DNA from: Planctomycetaceae bacterium UBA4732
Lineage (GTDB): Bacteria; Planctomycetota; Planctomycetia; Gemmatales; Gemmataceae
Reading direction: 5' to 3'
DNA: 32,027 bases
NCBI GenBank assembly: GCA_002404095.1
Contig: DHJA01000092.1
Coordinates: forward strand, 1-32,027
In this document: positions 1 through 8,161 of the stretch, in pieces
Layout of the letters: each line of letters opens with the position of its first letter
How positions within the stretch are numbered: the first letter of the stretch is position 1
Position numbers and translations under genes: made by a program
Notes under the pieces: generated by a model
Told to the model about the DNA's origin: nothing
Databases searched by the model: none
The model's input: the letters and a program-made list of their open reading frames with translations, nothing else

Positions 1-1265
1 ACCGATTTCTAGACGCCCTCTCAGAGGATTTCGCGGGGTTGGAGGTGGGCAGTCGGCCCAAGGGCTGGGAGGGCGAGGCCTTCGGCGTGCAGACGGAGAA
101 AGATCGCCGGTGCCTGGAGGTGACCAAGGAGTCCAACGAACTGTTCTATGTGCAACTGCCGGCACTGGCGATCAAGGGCGATTTCGCAATGGATTGCGAG
201 TTCCGGCTGGGAGGCCAAAACGCTAATCGCAGCCCCTTTCTCGGAGGGCCTAATAGCTTTGGAGGGACTAATACCGGAGATCATGAATTTCACCTGGAAC
301 TGGCGAGCCGGAGCAGCACCCCGTTGCGGGTCGCGGTGGACCACATGGCCACCGTCAAAATTGACGCGGGGCAGGCGAAGGGGACGGAGGGTTTCAAGGC
401 GTTTGCGCCTATCCGCTTCCGCCTGACTCGCAAAGGCGACGTCTACAACGTCAGCATCAACGACCATATCACGGTCGGCCGGACCATTTCGGGCAAGGGC
501 GTGTTCCAGACCGTCCGTATCGGCCTGACGGGAGGGAAGTCCCAGTACGGCGGCTTCGGCGGCGGCGGCGTCGGCGCGTTTCTCGCTTGCCTCTACTCGG
601 TCAAGATCACCTCGCTTGAGCCGGGCGGCGCCAAGCCGGACGACGCCGTCACTACGCCGGCGCCGTTGTCCGTCCAAGAAGACTTCAGCAAGGCCGCGGC
701 CGGCACACTGCCCGACGGCTGGAAGGGCGGCAAGACCGCCAACCTCGCGGTGCAGAAAAAAGGCGACTTGGCCGATCTGGAACTGGTAAATCCGGCGTTG
801 GGCGGCGACGTAACCCTGCCCAAGGTTGAACTGAAAGGCGACTTCTACGCCGACGTATCGGCCGTATTGACCGAACAGAACACGGCGTTGAAAGTGTTAT
901 TCAAAGGCGGCGCGAAAACCAAGACGTTGGCCGTAGAACTGGACTACGGCGGTGGCGTCACCGCGGGCGGCCGTCCCAAGGCGGACGGGAGCAAATCGTG
1001 GATTCAGGGCAAGCCGAACGTCCTGCGGATCGAGCGCTCCGGCAAGGACAATGGCTATGTGATCAAGCTGAACGACACGGAGGTGGGCGCCGTGCCGCTG
1101 AGCGCGGCACCGGGGCCGTTCACGCAGGTTGAACTGGTTATCGTCATCAAGGAGCGGAGTCGGGGCGATGTTCAGCTGTTCGGAGGGCCGGGGAGCAGTC
1201 TCGCGAAGAAGAAGTCGCCGCAGATAACGTCGGTCCAGGTCGTGCCGCTCGAAGAGGCGCCGTGA
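1..1265 (+). CDS. Two-domain LamG/DUF1080-like protein, 5'-truncated by window edge
   Basis: The reading frame is open to the first base of the window with no upstream stop, so the gene starts outside and the in-frame TTG at 39 is unlikely to be the true start. The visible part holds two tandem copies of one beta-rich domain. The first opens with EDFAGLEVGSRPKGWEG and the second, about 220 residues later, with EDFSKAAAGTLPDGWKGG; each is followed by a matching strand (LPALAIKGDFAMDCEF and LPKVELKGDFYADVSAV). This arrangement resembles the concanavalin-like LamG/DUF1080 (3-keto-disaccharide hydrolase) folds that are very common in planctomycete secreted proteins; the family assignment is inferred from pattern, not from a catalytic motif. 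A glycine-rich loop (GGFGGGGVGAF) lies at the end of domain one. A signal peptide would be upstream of the window. It converges on glpD with a 30-base gap. Confidence 0.75.
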   Translation, partial: RFLDALSEDFAGLEVGSRPKGWEGEAFGVQTEKDRRCLEVTKESNELFYVQLPALAIKGDFAMDCEFRLGGQNANRSPFLGGPNSFGGTNTGDHEFHLELASRSSTPLRVAVDHMATVKIDAGQAKGTEGFKAFAPIRFRLTRKGDVYNVSINDHITVGRTISGKGVFQTVRIGLTGGKSQYGGFGGGGVGAFLACLYSVKITSLEPGGAKPDDAVTTPAPLSVQEDFSKAAAGTLPDGWKGGKTANLAVQKKGDLADLELVNPALGGDVTLPKVELKGDFYADVSAVLTEQNTALKVLFKGGAKTKTLAVELDYGGGVTAGGRPKADGSKSWIQGKPNVLRIERSGKDNGYVIKLNDTEVGAVPLSAAPGPFTQVELVIVIKERSRGDVQLFGGPGSSLAKKKSPQITSVQVVPLEEAP

Positions 1266-1295
1266 GGCGGTGAGCGAGCGGGGCGCTTACAGGGT

Positions 1296-2813
1296 TCAAG
1301 TACAAGTGAGAACACCTGGCGGTTTCTTGAGCAAATTAGGCCGGAACAAGCCCAGCCGTGTTCGCCGCAGCAGGAAATCGGCCGGTGCCAACGCCATCTC
1401 ATGGTCGCGCTGGTAGGCGAACTCGGCCAGCAAATCCGGCTCTTCCGAAACGACGCGGCCTCGCAGCACCGAATCGCGCTCGAAGTAGGCCGCCACGTCG
1501 TCAGCGCGCAATCCGTATCGGCGGACGAGATGCCGCGCGTCATCTTTCTCCAATGTATGTCGTCTTTGGAGCCGAATCATCGCGGTCGGCTCGAATTGCT
1601 CCCACGGCTCGCGCGGCGTCCCGTCCAGCCGGAAATCGCGCGTGCGGCAACGGCGCCTTAGACCCAGCCGGCGCACCACGGCATCGACCGCGACCTCGGC
1701 CATGCGGCGATACGTCGTGTACTTGCCGCCGGAGACAGTGAGCAACCCCGACGGCGACGCCGACAGCGTGAACTCGCGTGACAAGGCCGACGGCTCGCCT
1801 GGACGCGACCGCACCAACGGACGCAATCCCACGAAGCTGCCGAGCAGATCGGTTGCCGATAATTGCGGTATGAAATGGTGATTATGACCCTGGAGCAAAT
1901 ACTCCACGTCGGCGGATGTGACGCCTACTTTATCGGGCGGGTCGTCGCAGACCGTGTCGGTGGTCCCGATCAGTGTCTTGCCCAGCCACGGGATGACGAA
2001 AAAGACGCGGCCGTCGGCGGGGTGCAATAGCAGGAACGCCGCCGTCAAGCCGCGGCCCGGTGCGACGACGTGAACGCCCTTGGTCGGCCGTAGGGCGGGA
2101 CCGGCGTCGTCGCCCGCCAGCTGACGTACCGCGTCGCTCCACGGCCCGGCCGCGTTCAGCGTTTGCCTCGCCCGTATCGAAAACTCTCGGCCGTCGGAGC
2201 GGCACAGCGCCCGTACGCCGCGAATCAGTCCTTCCTTTTTCTCGAACGCAGCCGCCTCGACGTAATTGGCGACAACGGCCCCTTGCGACGCCGCGGTGCG
2301 CATCACCTCGATGCAGAGGCGGGCGTCGTCCATCTGGGCGTCGAAGAACTCGGCGCCGCCGCGCAGTCCCTGAGTTTGCAGAGCGGGATAATCGTGATGA
2401 AGACGCGCGAGCGGAAACGCCCGGCTGCGCTGGAGGTTGTCGTGGCCGGCCAGGAGATCGTACAGCGTCAGGCCGAGCCGTTGTTTCCACGGAGGAACAC
2501 GGGCGCCGTCATAGAAGGGCAGCACGAAACGCAATGGATGGACAAGATGCGCGGCGTTGCGCAGGAGGCGACGGCGTTCGTGTAGGCTCTCGTAGACGAG
2601 GCCAAAGTCGCCGTGTTCGAGGTAGCGCAGGCCGCCGTGGATGAGCTTGGAGGAAACACTGCTCGTACCGGATGCGAAATCTCCTTTATCGATAACAGCC
2701 ACGCGCAGTCCGCGCAGCGCGGCGTCGAGGGCCGCGCCGCCCCCGGTGATTCCGCCGCCGATCACCAGCAGGTCGAAGTCTTCGGCCGCTAGCGCGTCGA
2801 GGTTCCTGCGCAT
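1296..2813 (-). CDS. glpD: Aerobic glycerol-3-phosphate dehydrogenase (FAD)
   Basis: Oxidises sn-glycerol-3-phosphate to dihydroxyacetone phosphate and passes electrons through FAD to the quinone pool at the membrane. The N-terminus carries the FAD-binding Rossmann motif VIGGGITGGG (residues 17-26), followed by DKGDFASGTSS and SKLIHGGLRYLEHGDF, hallmark segments of GlpD/GlpA. The middle contains LNAAGPWSD and TKGVHVV, and the C-terminal part has VSGGKYTTYRRMAE followed by the helical DAO_C domain. The length of 505 residues fits the family. The start MRRNLDALAAEDFDLLVIGG places the usual short lead before the first strand. No glpF or glpK neighbour is visible, so the gene stands alone. Identification is secure at family level; glpD rather than glpA is chosen because no glpBC partners are seen. 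Confidence 0.93.
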   Translation of the reverse strand: MRRNLDALAAEDFDLLVIGGGITGGGAALDAALRGLRVAVIDKGDFASGTSSVSSKLIHGGLRYLEHGDFGLVYESLHERRRLLRNAAHLVHPLRFVLPFYDGARVPPWKQRLGLTLYDLLAGHDNLQRSRAFPLARLHHDYPALQTQGLRGGAEFFDAQMDDARLCIEVMRTAASQGAVVANYVEAAAFEKKEGLIRGVRALCRSDGREFSIRARQTLNAAGPWSDAVRQLAGDDAGPALRPTKGVHVVAPGRGLTAAFLLLHPADGRVFFVIPWLGKTLIGTTDTVCDDPPDKVGVTSADVEYLLQGHNHHFIPQLSATDLLGSFVGLRPLVRSRPGEPSALSREFTLSASPSGLLTVSGGKYTTYRRMAEVAVDAVVRRLGLRRRCRTRDFRLDGTPREPWEQFEPTAMIRLQRRHTLEKDDARHLVRRYGLRADDVAAYFERDSVLRGRVVSEEPDLLAEFAYQRDHEMALAPADFLLRRTRLGLFRPNLLKKPPGVLTCT

Positions 2814-2928
2814 ACGTTATTTCTCGTCGCCGCGGCGGTTCTGCAACGATTATGCCGGGCTTTGCGGCGCCGCTCAAGCCGGGAAGTCGCGCGGCGTCGG
2901 GCGGCGCTCTTCTTTCGGCGTGAGAATT

Positions 2929-2958
2929 TTGGCGTTTCCCTCAGACGTAAGCCATACT
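2929..2958 (+). promoter_or_regulatory. Candidate sigma70-type promoter for the HEAT membrane protein
   Basis: TTGGCG at 2929-2934 and CATACT at 2953-2958 are separated by 18 bases and lie about 75 bases upstream of the preferred start at 3033. The rest of the 2814-3032 spacer between the divergent glpD and HEAT genes shows no other clear signal. Confidence 0.35.
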
Positions 2959-3032
2959 AGAGAAAGACAAGACATGCCCTTCCCCGGTGAACGCCCCCCG
3001 CGCGGATGGGGGGTGAAACCACACGAGGCGTC

Positions 3033-4490
3033 ATGCGCGAACGGATCCCATGCAGCGTCGGCTCCAAACCAGCCACCCTTCCGATGCGGGCGGCGCGTGG
3101 GGCCGTATTGCTTGTACCGGCGTTTCTCCTGCTGATCGGGGCGCTGCGTAGCACCGGCGGATTCAGCGTCCTCCTCGGCCTCGGCGCCTTATTTCAGTTC
3201 CTCGCCTGCGGACTTTCTTTCTTCAGCCGACAGGGCTGGCGCGAGCCAGTCGGCCCCGCCGTCATCATGCTGTACGTCATCGGCCTGAGTTGGATGCTCG
3301 TGGCGGCCGTCGGTCTCGACGACTGGTATCTGCACACCTGTCAGGCCGTGTTGCTGGTAGTACCGCTGGGATTTTTCGCTTTGCAATGTCTGCGCGACTC
3401 GGGAGCCCCGACTCTGCGCCGCGCCCGTCAGCTGGCCCATCGTCTTTCTCGGCGTTCCGACTGGCCGGCCGGATTGGACGCCTGCCGTCTGTTACCGGAA
3501 GTGAAGGCTTTGCGCGAGGCACTGCACGTCGATGCCGGGCCGGCCCTGGAACTGTTGAGCCATGCGCGACCCTCGGTGCGCGTGGCCGCCCTCGCGGCGC
3601 TGGAATTTCGCCAGAACTGGCAGCCCGGACAAGCGGAACTGGTCCTCAACGCCGCGCGACGGGCGCAGGAACCGGAGATCCGCGCCGCCGCCTTGTACGC
3701 CCTCGCCAATCGCGACGATCAAGTGACCATTGAGGAGATGGCCGAGTTTCTGTACGACCCTTCGCATGGGGTTCGACTGGCCGCGACCGAGGCCTTGTTG
3801 TGGAACACCGAAAACCGCTGGCCCTGGATTCGCATGGCCGTGCGCCGTTGTCTGTCTGACCCTGCGTACCAGGAAGACGGGGCGATGCGTTTGGAAGGCC
3901 GGCCCTTGACGGCCGAGGCGGTTGCCGAACTGACCGCCTGGTCGGCGGAAAAAGGATGTCTCGCGGTGCGGGCCGCGCTGACGCTGGGCCTTCATTATGG
4001 CCAGGTACTAACGGCCGGCCGCGACCCCGAGCTGAATGCGGAGCTTATCAAGCAGATGACGGATTCCCATGCGCCAGCCGTGTTGCGCCTGGTGCTGGCG
4101 CGTCTGCTGCACCACCATCGCGAACTCAACGGGAAAGCGCTGCGACAATTATTGGACCCGTCGGCCCCGGCGCCGGTGCGGCTAATGGCTGCGGAAGCGT
4201 TGATGGCCGAAGGGAGTTGCCCAGAGGCCGTCACGGCGCTGTATGATTTGGCGCGGCTGCCGAACCGGGAGATCGCGTTGGCCACGGCCGAAGTGGTGCA
4301 ACGGCGTCTCGGCGTGGACATGGGCTTGACGCGCGGCCAGCCGGCGCCGCCCGTTCATAGCCGCATGGCCGCCGAGGTGGCCCGTCGCGTTTTGGCGTGG
4401 GCCACTCAGCACGACGGCGGCGACGCGACAGCGACAGCTGCTCGTGGCGATGAAGGCAGCTGGAACTCGTTCCCCGCGTCATTTTCTTAG
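3033..4490 (+). CDS. Membrane-anchored HEAT-repeat protein
   Basis: The N-terminal part holds about four hydrophobic segments (AVLLVPAFLLLIGAL, SVLLGLGALFQFLACGLSFF, AVIMLYVIGLSWMLVAAVGL, AVLLVVPLGFFAL), followed by an arginine-rich linker and then a long alpha-helical solenoid. Repeats of the HEAT type are recognisable from the recurring pattern SVRVAALAALEF, EIRAAALYALANRDD, GVRLAATEALLW and PVRLMAAEALMAEG. Such proteins normally act as protein-binding scaffolds; no catalytic motif is seen and no specific function can be given. The ATG at 3033 is preferred because GAGG (3025-3028) lies four bases upstream; an in-frame ATG at 3006 would add nine residues but lacks a ribosome site, and a third ATG at 3084 sits directly before the first membrane segment. 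It converges on the methyltransferase gene. Confidence 0.75.
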   Translation: MRERIPCSVGSKPATLPMRAARGAVLLVPAFLLLIGALRSTGGFSVLLGLGALFQFLACGLSFFSRQGWREPVGPAVIMLYVIGLSWMLVAAVGLDDWYLHTCQAVLLVVPLGFFALQCLRDSGAPTLRRARQLAHRLSRRSDWPAGLDACRLLPEVKALREALHVDAGPALELLSHARPSVRVAALAALEFRQNWQPGQAELVLNAARRAQEPEIRAAALYALANRDDQVTIEEMAEFLYDPSHGVRLAATEALLWNTENRWPWIRMAVRRCLSDPAYQEDGAMRLEGRPLTAEAVAELTAWSAEKGCLAVRAALTLGLHYGQVLTAGRDPELNAELIKQMTDSHAPAVLRLVLARLLHHHRELNGKALRQLLDPSAPAPVRLMAAEALMAEGSCPEAVTALYDLARLPNREIALATAEVVQRRLGVDMGLTRGQPAPPVHSRMAAEVARRVLAWATQHDGGDATATAARGDEGSWNSFPASFS

Positions 4491-4523
4491 CTAAGAAACC
4501 ATTTCAAAAACCTTTTGGGGCGA

Positions 4524-4539
4524 GCCTCCAAGCGGAGGC
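4524..4539. terminator. Small hairpin between convergent genes
   Basis: GCCTCC and GGAGGC form a 6-bp stem with a four-base loop between the HEAT gene and the methyltransferase gene, which end towards each other. There is no T-run beside it, so the terminator role is weakly supported. Confidence 0.25.
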
Positions 4540-4556
4540 GCCGGGACCGATCCGGT

Positions 4557-5273
4557 TCACGGCCAAGCCACGACGATAATGCTCAGGCCGAACGGAAAGC
4601 GCAGCCAGCGCAGTAGGGACCGCTCTGCCGCGAAGAGTTTGTAAAGAACCGCGTTTTGCCAAGGAGGCGACTCAGAGATGTTGGAGCGGTACATGGCGCC
4701 GGGTTGGAAAAGCCGTTTTGCCAGAATGGTCGTCGCCGCCGCCGGAAACAACAAGGTGTTGAAATAACTGGACCAAACAGGGCGGTAACCGGCGCGGCGG
4801 AGCAAAGAGTTAAATGTCGAGCGCGTGTAGCGGCGGTGGTGGTTTGAAACGTAGTCCTCGCCGCTCCAGAGCCATTGGTAAGCCGGCACGGTGGCAATGA
4901 GATAGCCTGCCGGGCGCAAGACCTCGCGTAAGCGACGCAGAAGCTCGACGTCGTCATCGACGTGTTCCAAAACGTCGCAGGCAAGGACAGCGTCGGACCC
5001 CTGTCGAGCCGGCTGCTCCCGGTTCAGGTCAAGCACCGATAGGCCGTGCTCGCGGCACGCCGCCAGGGCGCGCGGCTCAACGTCCGCCCCGACGACGGAG
5101 AAGCCGTGTTCGCGCAACTGCAGGCCAATCGAACCCGTGCCGCAGCCGTAATCCAGCACGGCGCCGCCGCGAAGGAAACGACGGACCACGGCGCAGACGA
5201 TCTCCCTTCGCGCACGATACCACCAATGTTCGCTTCCCAGGCGCTCCATGAGGTCATAAGCCTGAGCTTTCAT
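4557..5273 (-). CDS. Class I SAM-dependent methyltransferase
   Basis: A 238-residue protein with a Methyltransf_11-type Rossmann fold. Motif I is VLDYGCGTGSIG (residues 39-50), the acidic residue binding the ribose is in VVGADVEPRAL, and the post-I/motif IV region reads AVLACDVLEHVDDD. The C-terminal third contains aromatic and hydrophobic stretches (YFNTLLFPAAATTILAKRLF and a final hydrophobic FGLSIIVVAWP), suggesting membrane association and a lipid-linked or envelope substrate. It lies downstream of, and on the same strand as, the damaged glycosyltransferase 2 gene, the usual company for methyltransferases of cell-surface glycan or lipid-carrier modules. The substrate cannot be named from the sequence. 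Confidence 0.8.
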   Translation of the reverse strand: MKAQAYDLMERLGSEHWWYRARREIVCAVVRRFLRGGAVLDYGCGTGSIGLQLREHGFSVVGADVEPRALAACREHGLSVLDLNREQPARQGSDAVLACDVLEHVDDDVELLRRLREVLRPAGYLIATVPAYQWLWSGEDYVSNHHRRYTRSTFNSLLRRAGYRPVWSSYFNTLLFPAAATTILAKRLFQPGAMYRSNISESPPWQNAVLYKLFAAERSLLRWLRFPFGLSIIVVAWP

Positions 5274-5345
5274 GTGTGCTACTCTTCGACCACGGGTGAG
5301 GATTCATTTGCTAAGTCTTTCGTCCATACCCCTGAAACGCCGACT

Positions 5346-5401
5346 GGGTGTCCCTTTCGATTTGGGAGGCGAGGGCCGTAGGGGCGGGGTTTCCCCGCCC
5401 T
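5346..5401. repeat. Dispersed repeat fragments bordering the broken glycosyltransferase
   Basis: Two pieces of dispersed repeats lie side by side. Bases 5346-5363 (GGGTGTCCCTTTCGATTT) match 6054-6071 with two mismatches. Bases 5378-5401 form the GC-rich hairpin GGGGCGGGG-TTT-CCCCGCCC and are identical over 24 bases to 18315-18338. The glycosyltransferase-like reading frame runs directly into this hairpin. Confidence 0.75.
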
Positions 5402-5404
5402 GCG

Positions 5405-5932
5405 ACTCAACCATTCGGCCGCCATTCCGTTGAACCAGCTGCCTTAGTTTTTCCAGAGCTTCTGATGTTTGACGCCAAAGGCGGCGTAGGCCACATCGGC
5501 GCCATCGTCCAGCGCGGCGAACAAGGCCGGGAGATCGTCGGGCGAGTGTTGCAGGTCGTCGTCCATGATGGCGAGGTAGCGACCGCGAGCGTGGCGCAGC
5601 CCTACCAGAATGGCGTTGTTTTGCCCGAAATTCCGTCGCAAGTCGATTCCGATGATGTGGGGGTAAATCTGGCAAAGTCGTTCGATGACTTCCCAGGAAC
5701 CATCCGGGGAGCAGTCGTTGACCAGAATCACTTCCAGTATTCCTTCGCCGGGAGGGTAAACCTTATGGATGGCGTAGATGAGTGGTTCCAGGCAGTCCTC
5801 GCTGCGGAAGACGGGAATAACGACCGAGACAATTGGAGCGGCGGCCCGGCGACCCGTCGCATTGGCGCTCATGGCTTTAGCCTTTACTTCGTCCAGATAA
5901 GTTGCGCAGGTCTGTTGAGGACTACCGGCCAT
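5405..5932 (-). pseudogene. Glycosyltransferase family 2, truncated by in-frame stop and repeat
   Basis: The N-terminal GT-A domain is well preserved: VSVVIPVFRSEDCL, LEVILVNDCSPDGSW (nucleotide-binding Asp), GIDLRRNFGQNNAILVGL and the DXD-type YLAIMDDDLQHSPDD. This is the DPM1/GtrB/ArnC pattern of polyprenyl-phosphate glycosyltransferases. The frame stops at TAA (5444-5446) after KHQKLWKN, at only 162 residues, whereas relatives are about 230-330 residues long with C-terminal membrane helices. Reading through the stop in the same frame gives GSWFNGMAAEWLSR, which looks like the normal continuation of this family, before the frame enters a dispersed GC hairpin at about 5401. I infer a nonsense mutation plus loss of the C-terminus at the repeat. 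The start may lie at an internal ATG, since the first 30 residues are not part of the fold. Confidence 0.7.
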
Positions 5933-6052
5933 GTGTTTCGTCGACCCACGGGCCGCCTTCGGAACTTAGGCAACCTAACAGCGCCAAAGGTTTATCGGCG
6001 ATTGGGGCTGAGTGTCTCTAGTTTCTCCACAGAATGCTGGAATAGGTCCGTT

Positions 6053-6151
6053 GGGGTGTGCCTCTCGATTTAGGCATGCGCGCCGATCTGCTCCCTCCCC
6101 CACAAGGAGGGAGGGGGCCAGAACGCCTGCCTACTTCGAGAGGCACACCCC
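6053..6151. repeat. 99-bp nested palindromic repeat element
   Basis: Perfect 16-bp arms GGGGTGTGCCTCTCGA (6053-6068) and TCGAGAGGCACACCCC (6136-6151) enclose a second stem, CTCCCTCC/GGAGGGAG (6091-6098 and 6106-6113). Related arms occur at 5346-5363 and, with one mismatch over 18 bases, at 31980-31997. It occupies the 5933-6272 spacer between the divergent glycosyltransferase remnant and aroB; the rest of that spacer shows only the candidate aroB -10 box. Confidence 0.8.
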
Positions 6152-6176
6152 GGCGGGTGCATGTACTCCATTGCGA

Positions 6177-6182
6177 TATAAT
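6177..6182 (+). promoter_or_regulatory. Candidate -10 box for aroB
   Basis: A perfect TATAAT lies 90 bases upstream of the aroB start, just after the palindromic repeat. No convincing -35 box stands 16-18 bases before it, so this is only a partial promoter match. Confidence 0.35.
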
Positions 6183-6272
6183 TTCTTGCAGGCCAAACTC
6201 CCTGAAGGAAATCGTACAAAAACCTTGAGGGCCGCTACAACAGGCGCGTCCGAAAGGTGTCGGGATAAACGC

Positions 6273-7358
6273 ATGACCACAAACCGCGTTGAACTAGGCG
6301 AACGTAGTTACGACATCCGCATTGTCAGCGACGACCGCCGCGGCCTGGGGTTGTTCGCGCGCGAGCGTTGCCGCGGTTCGCTCGCTTTTATCGTCAGCGA
6401 CGAGCACGTCGGCCAACACGCCGACGCCGCGGCCAACGCCCTGACCGCCGCCGGCTTTCGCACGGCTTTATCCGTTTTGCCCTCTGGAGAGTCGCAAAAA
6501 GCACTGGTCATCGCGTCGCACCTTTACGACGGCCTCGCCGAGATGCAGGCGGATCGCAACACACTGGTGGTCGCGGTCGGCGGCGGCGTCATCGGCGACC
6601 TGGCCGGCTTCGTAGCGGCGACCTACAACCGCGGCCTGCCGCTGTTGATGGTCCCGACGACGCTGCTGGCGATGGTAGACAGCAGCGTCGGCGGCAAGGT
6701 CGGCGTCAACCACCCCAAGGCCAAAAACCTGATCGGCGCCTTTCACCAGCCGGCCGGCGTCTGGATCGACACGGCCGCGCTCGATACGCTGCCCGACCGC
6801 GAGTACCGCAGCGGCCTGGCCGAGGTCGTCAAGTACGGCGTCATTCTCGACGCCGACTTCTTCGCTTGGCTGGAGGAGAACGCCGACGCTGTGTTACGCC
6901 GCGACCCGGAAGCGATACGGCACATTGTCGGTCGCAGTTGTCGTTTGAAGGCGGACGTTGTGGAGCGCGACGAGCGCGAGACGACGGGCCTACGCGCGGT
7001 GCTGAACTACGGCCACACCTTCGCCCACGCCTTCGAGACGGTGGGCGGTTATGGGACGTGGCTACACGGAGAAGCGGTGTCGGCCGGCATGTTGTGCGCG
7101 AGCCGGCTGGCCGAGCGGCGCGGCCTGATCGACCACTCGACGACGAAACGACAGCACCGCTTGCTGGAGAAGTTCGGCCTGCCGACGGCGCCGCGGGACT
7201 GGCCGGCGGACGAGCTGATTGCCGTGATGCGCAATGACAAGAAAGCGTCGGCCGGGCGGCTGCGATTTGTGCTGCCGCGCCGGCTGGGCGAGGCGGCATT
7301 GTTCGATGACGTGCCGGAGGTGGATGTACGGTGGGTCTTGCAAAACATGTCGGTGTGA
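6273..7358 (+). CDS. aroB: 3-dehydroquinate synthase
   Basis: Converts DAHP to 3-dehydroquinate, the second step of the shikimate pathway, using NAD and a divalent metal in the cytoplasm. The family core is complete: VVAVGGGVIGDLAGFVAATY for nucleotide binding, the PTTLLAMVDSSVGGKVGVN segment with substrate-binding Lys and Asp, KNLIGAFHQP, LAEVVKYG with the metal-binding Glu, and the metal-binding histidines in NYGHTFAHAFE and WLHGEAVSAGM. The ATG at 6273 (MTTNRVELGERSYDI) gives 361 residues, the usual family size. The same frame is open upstream for 87 more codons, but that part lies in the palindromic repeat and is not AroB-like. A weak AAAGG lies about 14 bases before the start. The next gene follows after nine bases and may be co-transcribed. 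Confidence 0.95.
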   Translation: MTTNRVELGERSYDIRIVSDDRRGLGLFARERCRGSLAFIVSDEHVGQHADAAANALTAAGFRTALSVLPSGESQKALVIASHLYDGLAEMQADRNTLVVAVGGGVIGDLAGFVAATYNRGLPLLMVPTTLLAMVDSSVGGKVGVNHPKAKNLIGAFHQPAGVWIDTAALDTLPDREYRSGLAEVVKYGVILDADFFAWLEENADAVLRRDPEAIRHIVGRSCRLKADVVERDERETTGLRAVLNYGHTFAHAFETVGGYGTWLHGEAVSAGMLCASRLAERRGLIDHSTTKRQHRLLEKFGLPTAPRDWPADELIAVMRNDKKASAGRLRFVLPRRLGEAALFDDVPEVDVRWVLQNMSV

Positions 7359-7367
7359 GGGCGTGGC

Positions 7368-7934
7368 ATGACCGAGGCGGAGTGGCTGACCTGTTCTGAT
7401 CCAGTAGCGATGGTCCGATCGCTTCAAGGTCGAGGTGGAGAGCGGAAGCCCCGGCTATGGGCCTGTGCATTCTTTCGGTGGCGTTACAGCGATGTCGGGA
7501 TGCTCATGCGTGCGGTGGAAGCCGCCGAACAGTGGGCAGAGCGTGGAGAACCGAACAAGCAAAGTGACTTGTCGTGTTTCCTTGTGTGCGACCGAGCAAC
7601 ATGGCAGGCGGCAGAACGAACGGCGAAGTGCGTTGCAAAATGGGCGGAGTCTGCGGAAAAGAAATTGGCGGAGACATTCCAACTCCAAACGCTCCGCTGT
7701 GTTTTTGGCAACCCGTTCCGCCGAGTGTCTATTCACCCCGGTTGGCGGTCAGGTGATGCCGTCGCCGTGACGGAAGGCATTTATTTCGACCGCGCGTTCG
7801 ACCGCCTGCCGCTCCTGGCCGACGCCCTGGAAGAAGCCGGTTGCGACAACCAGGAAATCCTTGACCATTGCCGCTGCAACGGCGAGCATGTACGCGGCTG
7901 CTGGGTAGTCGATTTGCTCCTTGGCAAGTCTTAG
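7368..7934 (+). CDS. Gemmata-type protein of unknown function (TEAEWL...WVVDLLLGK family)
   Basis: A 188-residue protein of a kind I know as repeated many times in Gemmata-type genomes. It opens with MTEAEWLTCSDPVAM, has a central helical part rich in Ala, Trp and Glu (RAVEAAEQWAERGE, AAERTAKCVAKWAESAEKK), then CVFGNPFRRVSIHPGW, IYFDRAFDRLPLLADALEEAG, and closes with HVRGCWVVDLLLGKS. No catalytic site is apparent and the function is unknown. GAGGG sits about seven bases before the start, and the gene begins nine bases after aroB. A remnant of a second gene with the same ending (DCWVVDLLLGKS) lies 760 bases downstream. The gene ends directly against the start of a dispersed repeat. Confidence 0.75.
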   Translation: MTEAEWLTCSDPVAMVRSLQGRGGERKPRLWACAFFRWRYSDVGMLMRAVEAAEQWAERGEPNKQSDLSCFLVCDRATWQAAERTAKCVAKWAESAEKKLAETFQLQTLRCVFGNPFRRVSIHPGWRSGDAVAVTEGIYFDRAFDRLPLLADALEEAGCDNQEILDHCRCNGEHVRGCWVVDLLLGKS

Positions 7935-8035
7935 AGTCTGTTCCAGAAGGGGTTGTCGATGCCCACAAGCCCGCAGCGCCAAGCAAGGGCGAGCAACCCG
8001 ATGCCTGCTCGCCCTTGCTTGGCGCTGCGGGCTCG
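7935..8035. repeat. Dispersed repeat with 28-bp perfect hairpin
   Basis: AGTCTGTTCCAGAAGG (7935-7950) is a border sequence also found, once in each orientation, around the repeat at 18264-18353. It is followed by a perfect 28-bp inverted repeat, 7968-7995 against 8006-8033, with a ten-base loop; the stem starts AGCCCGCAGCGCCAAGC. There is no T-run, so it is better described as a mobile-type palindromic repeat than a simple terminator, although it would fold in the mRNA of the preceding gene. Confidence 0.8.
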
Positions 8036-8161
8036 CGGGGATGCCGCCGCCTTTCGTAATAGATTCCTAATTCCTCTGTCCCGGCTTGTGTGGACTTGTT
8101 CCGAACGCCGAATCCGCCGACAATAAAAGGCATGAAAGCAACAACCGAGGTGAAATCGTTT

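Noticed and set aside
39-41. TTG as start codon of the first gene
   Set aside because: The frame is open to the window edge and the residues before the TTG (SEDFAG) match the start of the second internal domain, so the gene begins upstream.
2060-2659. Long plus-strand and other-frame open frames across glpD
   Set aside because: They are arginine-rich products of GC-rich wobble positions opposite a clear family member.
6012-6272. Upstream extension of aroB
   Set aside because: The extension translates the palindromic repeat and has no AroB similarity; the family start fits 6273.
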